Of a stretch of 64,000 nucleotides of DNA, positions 17,427-25,409 are shown piece by piece. The position numbers were made by a program, and so were the translations under genes. The stretch comes from Hyphomicrobiales bacterium (GTDB lineage Bacteria; Pseudomonadota; Alphaproteobacteria; Rhizobiales; Aestuariivirgaceae). How positions within the stretch are numbered: position 1 is the stretch's first letter; every line of letters starts with the position of its first letter. The DNA lies in the NCBI GenBank assembly GCA_025359265.1, contig JANYHB010000002.1, positions 108,014 to 172,013 on the forward strand. The letters are read 5' to 3'. The notes beneath the pieces are model-generated. The model was not told where the DNA came from. It did not search any database and saw nothing but the letters and a program-made list of their open reading frames with translations.

Positions 17427-17464
17427 GCTGGGAAATGAAGTTTTTTGTATGAGCGCTCTATAGG

Positions 17465-18067
17465 ATGTTTGAAGGCATCAATTACCATCCCAACGTTCTC
17501 GACCGCCCCGCTCAAGCGGCGCTGGTGGAAGCCCTGCGGATAGCGGTGCAAGCAGCTCCGTTGTTCACACCCGTCATGCCGCGCACGGGCAGGCCCTTCA
17601 GCGTGCGCATGACCAATCTGGGCTCCCTCGGCTGGGTTTCAGACAAGGCCGGTTATCGCTATCAGCCGCACCATCCCGAAACGGGCCAACCGTGGCCTGC
17701 CATGCCGGACGTCGTCTTGGATATTTGGCAGCGCTTTGCGAACTATCCCCGTTTGCCAGAAGCCTGTCTGGTAAACTTTTATCAGCAAGGCGCCAAAATG
17801 GGCCTGCACCAAGATCGCGATGAAGAAGATTTCGCGGCACCCGTGTTGAGCGTTTCATTGGGCGACACCGCAGTGTTCCGTTTCGGCGGCACAACCCGCG
17901 GCGGCAAAACGCAGACTCTGAAGCTCTCATCCGGTGATGTGCTGGTGATGGGCGGAGCATCGCGCCTGTGCTTTCACGGCATTGATCGCGTGTTGAGCGG
18001 AACTTCCACTTTGTTGAAAGAAGGTGGCAGGATAAATCTAACACTGAGACGCGTGACCATGCCTTGA
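17465..18067 (+). CDS. alkB: Alpha-ketoglutarate-dependent DNA/RNA dealkylase AlkB
   Basis: A 200-residue Fe(II)/2-oxoglutarate dioxygenase. The iron ligands are in GLHQDRDE (His, Asp) and LCFHGIDRVL (His), and the 2-oxoglutarate-binding arginines lie in GGRINLTLRRV at the end, the exact AlkB signature. The base-recognition region contains RMTNLGSLGWVSDKAGYRYQ. AlkB removes alkyl groups from N1-methyladenine and N3-methylcytosine in nucleic acids. Length matches E. coli AlkB. It stands alone, divergent from dnaK with its start about 38 bases from the dnaK -35 box, so the two promoters must overlap or lie close. Confidence 0.95.
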   Translation: MFEGINYHPNVLDRPAQAALVEALRIAVQAAPLFTPVMPRTGRPFSVRMTNLGSLGWVSDKAGYRYQPHHPETGQPWPAMPDVVLDIWQRFANYPRLPEACLVNFYQQGAKMGLHQDRDEEDFAAPVLSVSLGDTAVFRFGGTTRGGKTQTLKLSSGDVLVMGGASRLCFHGIDRVLSGTSTLLKEGGRINLTLRRVTMP

Positions 18068-18099
18068 AATGCGGCCTCTGGATTTGTTGGCGATGGGGG

Positions 18100-18714
18100 T
18101 TAAATCACCAAGTCAGCCGCAATGCTATTGGCCTGAATGGTGCGGATGTTCAGCAGATCATTGCTGGCAATCCAGTTCTTCGCATAAGCCTCATCAAAGC
18201 CAAGCGCATGCCAGCGCTGCATCAGGCGGCGCACCAACAAGGCTTCGGGAACATCAATATAAAGTGTGAAATCAAACAGCGGCTTCAAGTTGCTCCACGG
18301 CGCACTTTTCAACAGCAAATAATTCCCTTCCACCAAAATGAATTTGGTTTCTGCTGAAATGATATCGGCCCCGGCGCGTGAAAGTTCCATCGCGCGATCA
18401 AACACCGCAATGGCAATATCAGGTTCTCTCGCCCTGATGCGCTTCAGCAAAGCCTCAAATCCAGAAACGTCGAAGGTAAAGGGCGCCCCCTTGCGCGGTC
18501 TGTGGCCTCGGGCATTCAAAACCGCATCATCGAAATGAAACCCATCCATTGGCACCACAATGGCGCTTTCCCCCATGGCGATGAAAGCGTCCCGCAGCTC
18601 TGCTGCCCTTGTGGATTTGCCTGCCGCTGGCGGCCCGGCAATGCCAATGATATAGCGCGAAAAAGGCTCTGCCTGGTGGCGAAGCTTTTCTGTGATCTCA
18701 CCAACAGAAAGCAT
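18100..18714 (-). CDS. frcK: FrcK-like sugar/nucleoside kinase (fructose uptake operon)
   Basis: The ATG at 18714 overlaps the frcA stop as TGATG and gives 204 residues; the track start at 18807 lies inside frcA. The protein is a P-loop kinase of the uridine kinase/phosphoribulokinase/pantothenate kinase group. It has GIAGPPAAGKSTRAAELRDA (Walker A), VPMDGFHFDDAVL (acidic catalytic segment), FILVEGNYLLL and RWHALGFDEAYAKNWIASND. In Sinorhizobium the fourth gene of the frcBCAK operon encodes this type of protein, and order and orientation here are the same. Whether it phosphorylates the imported sugar directly is not established by sequence. Confidence 0.88.
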   Translation of the reverse strand: MLSVGEITEKLRHQAEPFSRYIIGIAGPPAAGKSTRAAELRDAFIAMGESAIVVPMDGFHFDDAVLNARGHRPRKGAPFTFDVSGFEALLKRIRAREPDIAIAVFDRAMELSRAGADIISAETKFILVEGNYLLLKSAPWSNLKPLFDFTLYIDVPEALLVRRLMQRWHALGFDEAYAKNWIASNDLLNIRTIQANSIAADLVI

Positions 18715-19586
18715 CAACCGGCCAGCAATTCCTTCGGCGGTTCTTTGGCCCCCGTCATGAAGGCCACGGCGTCCGACATGGAATATTCCTTCGGATTGAT
18801 CACGCACAGCCGTTTGCCCAAGCGGTGAATGTGAATGCGGTCACACACCTCAAACACATGCGGCATGTTGTGGCTGATCAGAACAATGGGCAGCCCGCGC
18901 TTTTTCACATCACGAATGAGTTCCAAAACCCGGCGCGATTCCTTCACGCCAAGCGCTGCCGTGGGTTCGTCCATGATCACAACTTTGGAACCAAACGCAC
19001 AGGCCCGTGCCACGGCCACACCTTGGCGTTGGCCACCTGAGAGGGTTTCTACGGGCTGGTTGATATTCTGAATCGTCATCAGCCCCAATTCGGTTAGTTT
19101 ATCACGCGCAAATTTCTGCATGGCGGCACGGTCCGACATCCGTAAAAATTTGCCCAGAAAACCCGCCTTCTTCAATTCACGCCCCAGAAACATGTTGTCG
19201 GCAATCGACAAAGCCGGCGACAAGGCCAGGTTTTGATAAACCGCTTCAATGCCAGCGGCACTGGCCTCTTGCGGCCCTTTGAAGTTGATCACCTTGCCTT
19301 CCAGTGTGATCTCACCGTGGTCAGGGGTTACAGCACCGGTGATGGCTTTGATCAGGCTGGATTTGCCAGCGCCATTGTCGCCAATCACACCCAAGACTTC
19401 GCCGGGATAAAGGTCAAAGTCTGCGCCGTTCAGTGCCACCACAGTGCCATAGCGCTTGAACAGGCTGCGCGCCTTGAGTATCGGCTCGCCCTTCTCCAAG
19501 TTCGGATTGTTGGGCGCTTTGCTCACGGCTTCAAAATGCACAACTTTCGCGGCTGGTTTTTTTACCGGCCTCTTTTTTGCAATCAC
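18714..19586 (-). CDS. frcA: Fructose ABC transporter ATP-binding protein
   Basis: A single-cassette sugar ABC ATPase of the FrcA type: Walker A GVIGDNGAGKSSLIKAI, Q-loop VYQNLALSPALSIADNMFLGRE, signature LSGGQRQGVAVARA, Walker B VVIMDEPTAALG, and H-loop ISHN. The conserved domain begins near ILKARSLFKRYGTVVALNGADF. The track start at 19640 is a TTG that overlaps frcC by 32 bases. A GTG at 19586, 22 bases after the frcC stop, is my choice and leaves a Lys/Pro/Ala-rich N-terminal extension of about 35 residues that related proteins lack. An 11-base tandem duplication lies exactly at this start, so translation initiation is uncertain. Confidence 0.9.
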   Translation of the reverse strand: MIAKKRPVKKPAAKVVHFEAVSKAPNNPNLEKGEPILKARSLFKRYGTVVALNGADFDLYPGEVLGVIGDNGAGKSSLIKAITGAVTPDHGEITLEGKVINFKGPQEASAAGIEAVYQNLALSPALSIADNMFLGRELKKAGFLGKFLRMSDRAAMQKFARDKLTELGLMTIQNINQPVETLSGGQRQGVAVARACAFGSKVVIMDEPTAALGVKESRRVLELIRDVKKRGLPIVLISHNMPHVFEVCDRIHIHRLGKRLCVINPKEYSMSDAVAFMTGAKEPPKELLAG

Positions 19587-19608
19587 TTTCTTGGCGCTTT
19601 CTTGGCGC

Positions 19609-20688
19609 TCACTTCGAAGCCCTCCGCAACCATTGATCAATTGCCACGGCGATAATCGTCAAGCAGCCCGAGGCAAACAACTGCCAGTAACTGTCAACGC
19701 CTGCCAGTGACAGACCCGTGTTAAACACGCCCACGATGATGGCCCCCAGAACTGAACCTGCAATTGACGCGCGGCCACCAAACAGCGACGTGCCGCCAAT
19801 CACCACAGCGGTGATTGAATCGAGGTTCACGGTTTCGAATGCAATGGGCGACATGGACTGCACGCGCCCGATGGCAATCCAGGCCCCGATGCCGCAAATC
19901 AAACCGGCCAGAGCATAAACTGAAATCAATGTGCGATCGACTTGAATGCCAGACAACATGGCAGCATCCGCATCATCACCCACAGCGTGCACATGGCGGC
20001 CCCAAGCCGTGCGGTTGAGCATGTACCAGGCAACGCCAGCCAGGATTAACATCGCAATCGTGCCATAGATGATGGCAGAGTTGCCCAGGTTAAAGGGCGT
20101 GCCAAACCACAACAGGCCCGGTGCAAATTGTTCAAGGTCAGCGTTGCGAACAGATTCTGAACCTGTGTACCAAAGTTTAAGCGAGTTAAAAATGTAAAGC
20201 GTGCCCAGCGTTACGATGAAGGGGGGAATGCGGGCCTTGGTCACGAGCAGGCCATTGAATGTGCCCATTAACCCGCCAATGGCAATGCCCATGGGAATAA
20301 CCACAAAAAGCGGATATTGATACATGGCCAAAGTCGCAAAACGCCCCATCACCATGGCTGAAATCACCAGCATTGCGCCAACCGACAAATCAATGCCTGC
20401 TGTGAGAATGACAATCGTTTGGGCAATCGCAATGACTCCGGTAACAGTGACCTGTTTCAGAATCAGGGAAAGCGTGCTTGCCGAGAGGAAATTATTGGCA
20501 ATCAAGCCAAAGCCCAAGACGCTCACCACCAAAATGATAAATGGAATGGCAGTGGGGTTGGCACCCAAAAACTGGCGCGCTCTGGCGACCAAAGTATTGT
20601 CATCGCTTTCGAAGCTGGCAACGTTCTTGTCGGCTTCGCTCAATTTGGCTTCGAAATCGGATATGGTTTTGGTCGGTGTGTCGCTCAT
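19609..20688 (-). CDS. frcC: Fructose ABC transporter permease
   Basis: A 359-residue inner-membrane permease of the ribose/xylose (BPD_transp_2) family. After a hydrophilic N-terminus of about 50 residues, roughly eight to ten hydrophobic segments follow. Family motifs are QTIVILTAGIDLSVGAMLVIS, GTFNGLLVTKARIPPFIVTLGTL and the ATPase-contact EAA-like stretch VIGGTSLFGGRASIAGSVLGA. It forms the channel fed by FrcB and driven by FrcA. The ATG at 20688 is followed by a plausible start of MSDTPTKTISDFE. It lies 107 bases after frcB; that gap contains a strong hairpin. Confidence 0.93.
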   Translation of the reverse strand: MSDTPTKTISDFEAKLSEADKNVASFESDDNTLVARARQFLGANPTAIPFIILVVSVLGFGLIANNFLSASTLSLILKQVTVTGVIAIAQTIVILTAGIDLSVGAMLVISAMVMGRFATLAMYQYPLFVVIPMGIAIGGLMGTFNGLLVTKARIPPFIVTLGTLYIFNSLKLWYTGSESVRNADLEQFAPGLLWFGTPFNLGNSAIIYGTIAMLILAGVAWYMLNRTAWGRHVHAVGDDADAAMLSGIQVDRTLISVYALAGLICGIGAWIAIGRVQSMSPIAFETVNLDSITAVVIGGTSLFGGRASIAGSVLGAIIVGVFNTGLSLAGVDSYWQLFASGCLTIIAVAIDQWLRRASK

Positions 20689-20742
20689 AAACCCCTCGTA
20701 ACGTTTCCTTTGTAAATGGTGCCTCTGCGGGCACTTGATACA

Positions 20743-20770
20743 CGAAGGGCGACTGTAAAGCCGCCCTTCG
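20743..20770 (-). terminator. Hairpin between frcB and frcC
   Basis: CGAAGGGCG and CGCCCTTCG form a perfect nine-pair stem with a ten-base loop just after the frcB stop codon. No T-run follows on the transcribed strand. Hairpins in this position usually let the binding-protein message accumulate above the permease and ATPase messages, by stabilising the upstream RNA or by partial termination. Confidence 0.6.
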
Positions 20771-20795
20771 CTTATTTCAAGTATTTAAAGGACGA

Positions 20796-21809
20796 TCAGC
20801 CCCAGCACTTCGCAGTGCCTTCCTTGGAGTCGATCGATTTTACGCCATTGGCTGGCTTATCGGTGATTAAGTTAACGCCAGTGTTGAAGAAGTTCAGACC
20901 ATCAGTTGCCTTCGGCTTGGTGCCATCCTTGGCAAAAGCGGCAATGGCTTCAATGCCTTTGGAGGCCATCAACAATGGATATTGTTGCGAAGTTGCGCCG
21001 ATCACGCCGCTCACAACACTTTTTACACCTGGGCAGCCACCGTCAACGGAAACAATGAGGGCCTGCTTTTCCTTTCCAGCGGCTTTGAGGGCAGCAAAGG
21101 CGCCTTCAGCCGTTGGCTCGTTAATAGTGTAGACGACATTGATGTCAGGGTTCTTGGCAAGCAAGGTTTCCATAGCCTTCTGGCCGCCTTCAGGGCTTGC
21201 TTGTCCAGATTCGTGCCCAACAACGCGTGGATCCTTTTCAGATGCCAGCACTTTGCCGTTTGGAACATCCACGCCGAAGCCTTTCAGGAAGCCTGTATCA
21301 CGCGCAACATCAACCGAGATGTTGTCTTTATTAATGTCGATCATGGCAATCTTGGCTTCCTTGGCCTTGTCGCCCATCATGGCTTTGGCCCAAGAACCGA
21401 TCAGCGTGCCCGCTTCAAAATTGTCGGTGGCAAAGGTCATATCCTGCGCATCCTTGTCACCAATTGCGGTGTCAAGAGCGATCACCAGAACACCCTTGGC
21501 TCGAGCAGCCTTGAGCGCAGGAATGACATCGTCATTAGAAGCTGTAATCAGAATGCCCTTGGCACCCGCGGCAACGCAATTTTCAATGGCGGTGAGTTGG
21601 GGGGCAGCATCGCCATCCTTGATGCCAGCGTAAGCCTGGAAATCGAGACCCGCAGTTTTGGCCATAGCGCCAGCGCCTTCCTTCATCTTGACGAAAAACG
21701 GGTTGGTGTTGTTTTTGGTGATCAAGCAGGCCAGCGTGCCAGCCGATGCGGTTGTCGCAAAGCCAGCAAGAGCGATGCCGACCAGTGCTGTTTTGACGAG
21801 TGCTTTCAT
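20796..21809 (-). CDS. frcB: Fructose ABC transporter substrate-binding protein
   Basis: A 337-residue periplasmic binding protein of the ribose-binding (Peripla_BP_4) family. It opens with a signal peptide (MKALVKTALVGIALAGFATTASAG). The mature domain shows LACLITKNNTNPFFVKMKEGA, ENCVAAGAKGILITASNDDVIPAL, VIALDTAIGD, TDNFEAGTLIGSWAKA, and VVYTINEPTAEGAFAALKA, features of type I sugar-binding proteins. It captures the sugar for FrcC/FrcA. Being first in the operon and followed by a hairpin fits its need for the highest expression. Fructose specificity is inferred from the frcBCAK gene order and similarity to the rhizobial system. Confidence 0.93.
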   Translation of the reverse strand: MKALVKTALVGIALAGFATTASAGTLACLITKNNTNPFFVKMKEGAGAMAKTAGLDFQAYAGIKDGDAAPQLTAIENCVAAGAKGILITASNDDVIPALKAARAKGVLVIALDTAIGDKDAQDMTFATDNFEAGTLIGSWAKAMMGDKAKEAKIAMIDINKDNISVDVARDTGFLKGFGVDVPNGKVLASEKDPRVVGHESGQASPEGGQKAMETLLAKNPDINVVYTINEPTAEGAFAALKAAGKEKQALIVSVDGGCPGVKSVVSGVIGATSQQYPLLMASKGIEAIAAFAKDGTKPKATDGLNFFNTGVNLITDKPANGVKSIDSKEGTAKCWG

Positions 21810-21918
21810 TTAAGTTTCTCCCATGGTGCTTCGCTTCGCGAAGCTTACTAAGTTACACGTCGAACGCCAGCAGTCCTCGAGGCCTGCCAGATTTCCAAAA
21901 CATCATGGAATCTTTTTT

Positions 21919-21966
21919 AGCGCTCTGTCAATAAGTAAATCGCTCTGATTTATTATTGACAGCGCT
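21919..21966. promoter_or_regulatory. Inverted-repeat operator between frcB and frcR
   Basis: AGCGCTCTGTCAATAA (21919-21934) and TTATTGACAGCGCT (21953-21966) form an imperfect inverted repeat 18 bases apart, with an extra CT in the left arm. TTGACA on each strand lies inside an arm, so both divergent promoters have a -35-like box within the repeat. A repressor bound here, most likely the ROK protein encoded just downstream, could control frcBCAK and itself at once. Confidence 0.55.
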
Positions 21967-22004
21967 TCGCCTGTGCTGGATGGTCTGTTTCAAAAGCAGC
22001 AAAA

Positions 22005-23219
22005 ATGAATATTGAACCGGGAAACAACGATACCAAGCCAAACGATGCCAGAGGCACCAGCCAGCTCGGCATGCGTCTGTATAATGAGCGATTGGCCCTT
22101 TCGCTCATTCGCCAATATGGCCAGTTGCCCAAGGCGGAAATCGCGAGGCTGACGGGGCTTTCCGCCCAAACGGTGTCGGTTATTGTCAGGCAATTGGAAC
22201 GCGACAAGCTGGTCATCAAAGGCGAAAAACAACGGGGCAAAGTCGGTCAGCCGCTGGTTCCCTTCCGGCTGAATCCCGATGGGGCGTTTTCCATCGGCCT
22301 TAAAGTGGGCCGCCGCTCGGGGGATTTGATTTTGCTCGATCTTGCCGGAAAAGTGCGAAAAATTGTCCGCCAACCCTATCATTTTCCCACGCCAAAAGAA
22401 TTCTTGGCCTTTGCCAAAACCGGCATGGCGAAATTGCTGGCTGATTTGCCGCGCGGCGCGCGCGCGCGCATCTCTGGTCTTGGCATCGCTTCGCCTTTCG
22501 AACTTTGGAACTGGGAAGAAGAAGTGGGCGCGCCCCGTGATGTTCTTGAAACCTGGCGCGATTTTGATTTAACCTCGGAGATCGCCAAGCTCGGCAAATG
22601 GCCCGTTCTTTTCTGCAATGATGCAAGTGCGGCCTGCGCTGCTGAATTGTTCTTTGGCCATGGTCGCAACTACCGCGATTTTGCCTATTTTTATGTCGGG
22701 TTTTTTGTCGGCGGCGGCATTGTTCTCAACGGCAGTCTTTATCAGGGCCGCACGGGCAGCGCCGGCGCCATCGGCCCCATACCGGTGCCATCACCCACGG
22801 GCAGTGAGCAATTGATCAGGCACGCCTCGCTTTATCTGTTGGAGCGGCGTTTGATCAAGCAGGGCCATGGCGAACTGGTTTTATCGCAAAACCCGGAAAA
22901 CTGGGCAGGCCTGGGGCAGGACATTGATCAGTGGGTCGAAGATACCGGCAAAAATCTGGCGCAGGCTGCCCTGGCAGCGGCGGGCCTTATTGATTTCGAG
23001 GCGATCATTGTTGACGGCGCAATGCCTGTCACCATCCGTGCGCAAGTTGTGGCGGCCACCAATCGTTATTTTGCCACGCTTGATCGCCGGGGAACGGCAC
23101 CGTTATCCATCATTGCGGGCAGCATTGGCGCCGATGCGCGTGCCTTGGGCGGCGCTGCCTTGTCGTTGATGGCAAATTTCGCCATTGACCGTAATGTATT
23201 ATTCAAAGGGGCTGCGTGA
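22005..23219 (+). CDS. frcR: ROK-family transcriptional regulator of the frc operon
   Basis: A 404-residue regulator. The N-terminal winged helix-turn-helix (LPKAEIARLTGLSAQTVSVIVRQLERDKL, about residues 45-75) is joined to a ROK domain (GAFSIGLKVGRRSGDLILLDLAGKV; LGIASPFELWNWEEE; FYVGFFVGGGIVLNGSLYQG). The ROK zinc motif CxCGxxGC is absent, and the usual GExGH block reads GAIGPIPV, so the sugar-kinase metal site is gone and the protein is a sensor rather than an enzyme. It is divergent from frcB across a 195-base gap with an operator-like inverted repeat, as in rhizobia. Fructose or a derivative is the presumed inducer. It is coupled to fucU by TGATG. Confidence 0.88.
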   Translation: MNIEPGNNDTKPNDARGTSQLGMRLYNERLALSLIRQYGQLPKAEIARLTGLSAQTVSVIVRQLERDKLVIKGEKQRGKVGQPLVPFRLNPDGAFSIGLKVGRRSGDLILLDLAGKVRKIVRQPYHFPTPKEFLAFAKTGMAKLLADLPRGARARISGLGIASPFELWNWEEEVGAPRDVLETWRDFDLTSEIAKLGKWPVLFCNDASAACAAELFFGHGRNYRDFAYFYVGFFVGGGIVLNGSLYQGRTGSAGAIGPIPVPSPTGSEQLIRHASLYLLERRLIKQGHGELVLSQNPENWAGLGQDIDQWVEDTGKNLAQAALAAAGLIDFEAIIVDGAMPVTIRAQVVAATNRYFATLDRRGTAPLSIIAGSIGADARALGGAALSLMANFAIDRNVLFKGAA

Positions 23220-23647
23220 TGTTGAAGGGACTAAACCCACTCTTGGGGCCAGATCTGTTGCGGGTGCTGCGGGCCATGGGCCACGGCGATGAGATTGCCA
23301 TTGTTGATGGCAACTACCCGGCCGAAACCGATGCTAAGCGCTTGGTGCGCATGGACGGCCATTCTGCAACGGCCATTTTGGATGCGGTTCTTTCGGTTAT
23401 GCCGCTGGATGAAATGGTGCCGGATGCCGTCTTCCGTCCGGCTGCGGGTCTCGATCCCCAGCGCATGGAGCCGGTCTTTGAAGATTTCGAAAAGATTGTG
23501 AAAAAGTGGGAGCCGAGGCGCCACATCACAACACTCGTCGGCGCAGAATTCTACGCCCGCGTCAAAGGCTGCTATGCGGTGGTCGCATCCTCCGAGAAAC
23601 GGCTTTACGGAAATATCGTTCTCAGGAAGGGCGTCATCCACTCTTGA
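23219..23647 (+). CDS. fucU: RbsD/FucU-family sugar mutarotase (pyranase)
   Basis: A 142-residue protein matching FucU along its length. It has an N-terminal LKGLNPLLGPDLLRVLRAMGHGDEIAIVDGNYPAE with the catalytic histidine, and a C-terminal EFYARVKGCYAVVASSEKRLYGNIVLRKGVI with the FucU tyrosine motif. These enzymes speed interconversion of anomers or ring forms of sugars such as fucose and ribose. The track start is a GTG one codon earlier; the ATG at 23219 overlaps the regulator's stop as TGATG. Its coupling to the frc regulator suggests it prepares the imported ketose or a related sugar for its kinase. That role is inference. Confidence 0.9.
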   Translation: MLKGLNPLLGPDLLRVLRAMGHGDEIAIVDGNYPAETDAKRLVRMDGHSATAILDAVLSVMPLDEMVPDAVFRPAAGLDPQRMEPVFEDFEKIVKKWEPRRHITTLVGAEFYARVKGCYAVVASSEKRLYGNIVLRKGVIHS

Positions 23648-23678
23648 TCTTTGCCATGCCAGGCCCGATGAAGCGCCC

Positions 23679-24656
23679 ATGCTGGTTTTAGCCATTGATA
23701 CATGCCTTGCGCGCTGTGCCGTTTGTGTTTTTGACAGCACTAAAAATCAGGTGTTGGCTGAAGCGCGGCAAGATATGGAACGCGGCCATGCCGAGGCCTT
23801 GGCACCCATGGTGCAACGCGCCATCGCCGCCGCCGGCCAGCATCTGAAAAATCTTGATCGCATTGCACTAACCACCGGCCCCGGCACCTTCACCGGCCTG
23901 CGCATCGGCCTCAGTTTTGCGCGCGCTTTGGGCCTCGCGCTCAACATCCCCGTCCTCGGGCTGGCTACGCTGCACGCATTTCGTCTTGGTATGGATGCAC
24001 AAAGGGTTTTGGCCTTGAGCGCTGGCCACAGCAATTTTGCCTATGTGTTGCGGTTAGGTTCTGATGCTATCGAACTTGTGCCAATCAGCGGGCTGGAAAA
24101 TCAACCTCTGCTCAGCGGCTTTCCGGATCTCGCACGGCTGGCAAACTGGGCATCCGCACAACCCATTCCCGCCGCCATGCCAGAGCCGGTTTATATCCGC
24201 GAGCCTGATGCCAAACTGCCAATCATGGTCAGGCCAGTGGCGGCCGAAGCCGCAGCAGCACTTTCCGCCGTCCATCACGCGGTATTTTCGCGCGGCTGGC
24301 CAACCTCGGAAATTGCACAAATGTTTGCCATTGTGGGAACCCAAGGCTTCCTCGCTGAAATCGCCAATGAACCTGCGGGCATGGTGTTGACGCGCACGAT
24401 AGCCGCACAAGCTGAAATTCTCACCATCGCCACTTTGCCCGCCAGGCAGCGCACCGGCATCGGGGCAAAACTTCTCAACCACGCCATCGCAGCAGCCCGG
24501 GCGCTGGGCGCGCGCACGCTGTTTCTTGAGGTGGCCCAATCCAATATTTCAGCACGCAATCTTTATCTTAAGGCAGGGCTCGCTGAAACCGGTCGGCGCC
24601 AAGCCTATTACAGCAATGGCGAGGATGCGATTGTGATGTCGCGGAGCTTGCCTTGA
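23679..24656 (+). CDS. tsaB: TsaB-RimI fusion: tRNA t6A biosynthesis protein joined to an N-acetyltransferase
   Basis: The ATG at 23679 (MLVLAIDTCLARCAV) is the normal TsaB start; the track start lies inside fucU. Residues 1 to about 205 are TsaB, the Kae1/TsaD-like partner needed for threonylcarbamoyl-adenosine at tRNA position 37 (ALTTGPGTFTGLRIGLSFARAL). Without any stop, residues about 210-325 form a GNAT domain of the RimI type (LTIATLPARQRTGIGAKLLNHAI, the acetyl-CoA loop; FLEVAQSNISARNLYLKAGL; AYYSNGEDAIVMSR), which acetylates the N-terminus of ribosomal protein S18. In many alphaproteobacteria these are adjacent separate genes. Here they share one uninterrupted frame. The stop overlaps the start of plsC. 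Confidence 0.92.
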   Translation: MLVLAIDTCLARCAVCVFDSTKNQVLAEARQDMERGHAEALAPMVQRAIAAAGQHLKNLDRIALTTGPGTFTGLRIGLSFARALGLALNIPVLGLATLHAFRLGMDAQRVLALSAGHSNFAYVLRLGSDAIELVPISGLENQPLLSGFPDLARLANWASAQPIPAAMPEPVYIREPDAKLPIMVRPVAAEAAAALSAVHHAVFSRGWPTSEIAQMFAIVGTQGFLAEIANEPAGMVLTRTIAAQAEILTIATLPARQRTGIGAKLLNHAIAAARALGARTLFLEVAQSNISARNLYLKAGLAETGRRQAYYSNGEDAIVMSRSLP

Positions 24657-25405
24657 TTCAAACCTGCACGGCGGTTTTTCGGCTGCTGGGGTTCTTGCTT
24701 CTCACCATCCCGCTCATGCCCATGCAATTGGTTTTACAAAAGCTGAACCTCGCGCACGCCAAAACCCTGCCGCACTTTTATCATCGCTTGCTGTGTAAAA
24801 TTATTGCAATCAGAGTGTCGGTCCAAGGCGCTGTTCCCCGGCATGGACTGGTGGTTTCCAACCATGTCTCGTGGACAGACATTGTCGTGCTTTCTGCAAC
24901 ATGCCCTTTAACTTTCATTGCCAAGCGTGAAGTCTCGCACTGGCCTTTTTTCGGCTGGCTGGCCAATTTGCAAGGCTGTGAATTTGTCAACCGCGAAAGC
25001 CGGCAAAGCACCAGGCCAAGCACCGATCGCATCAGAAAAAGATTGCTGCAAGGCGAAACATTGGTGCTGTTTCCCGAAGGCACCAGCGGCAATGGCCGTA
25101 AACTTTTACCCTTCAAGTCTGCCTATTTTGGGGCGGTTGAGAACAGTGATATCGCCATAACCCTGGCCACAATTATTTATGAGGCGCGCCAGGGGCTGCC
25201 CCTTACCCAGAGACAATGGGCCAACGTCTCATGGACAGGCGGCCAATCCCTTTTGCCAAGTCTCTGGCACCTGTTGCGCCACACCCCATTGTCGGTCAAA
25301 GTCATCTTTCAGCCCCTGCCAAAAACGGGTCACAGAAAAGCCATGGCGCACGCTGCTGAACAGGCCATTCGCGCCAACCTTCACGCTGGCGCAAAAATAG
25401 GCTAG
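24653..25405 (+). CDS. plsC: 1-acyl-sn-glycerol-3-phosphate acyltransferase
   Basis: A 250-residue lysophosphatidate acyltransferase making phosphatidic acid at the inner membrane. The N-terminal 30 residues are hydrophobic ([20 protein letters not shown]). Catalytic motif I is [12 protein letters not shown] (HxxxxD), motif II region [13 protein letters not shown], and motif [21 protein letters not shown]. The start is a TTG that overlaps the tsaB-rimI stop as TTGA. An internal ATG (MPMQLV) would cut into the membrane segment, so the TTG is favoured. Placement between tsaB-rimI and miaB is a common rhizobial arrangement. Confidence 0.9.
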   Translation: MIQTCTAVFRLLGFLLLTIPLMPMQLVLQKLNLAHAKTLPHFYHRLLCKIIAIRVSVQGAVPRHGLVVSNHVSWTDIVVLSATCPLTFIAKREVSHWPFFGWLANLQGCEFVNRESRQSTRPSTDRIRKRLLQGETLVLFPEGTSGNGRKLLPFKSAYFGAVENSDIAITLATIIYEARQGLPLTQRQWANVSWTGGQSLLPSLWHLLRHTPLSVKVIFQPLPKTGHRKAMAHAAEQAIRANLHAGAKIG

Positions 25406-25409
25406 GGCA

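Noticed and set aside
20982-21851. 289-residue plus-strand ORF
   Set aside because: Antisense to frcB; the frcB frame has a signal peptide and sugar-binding protein motifs while this one does not.
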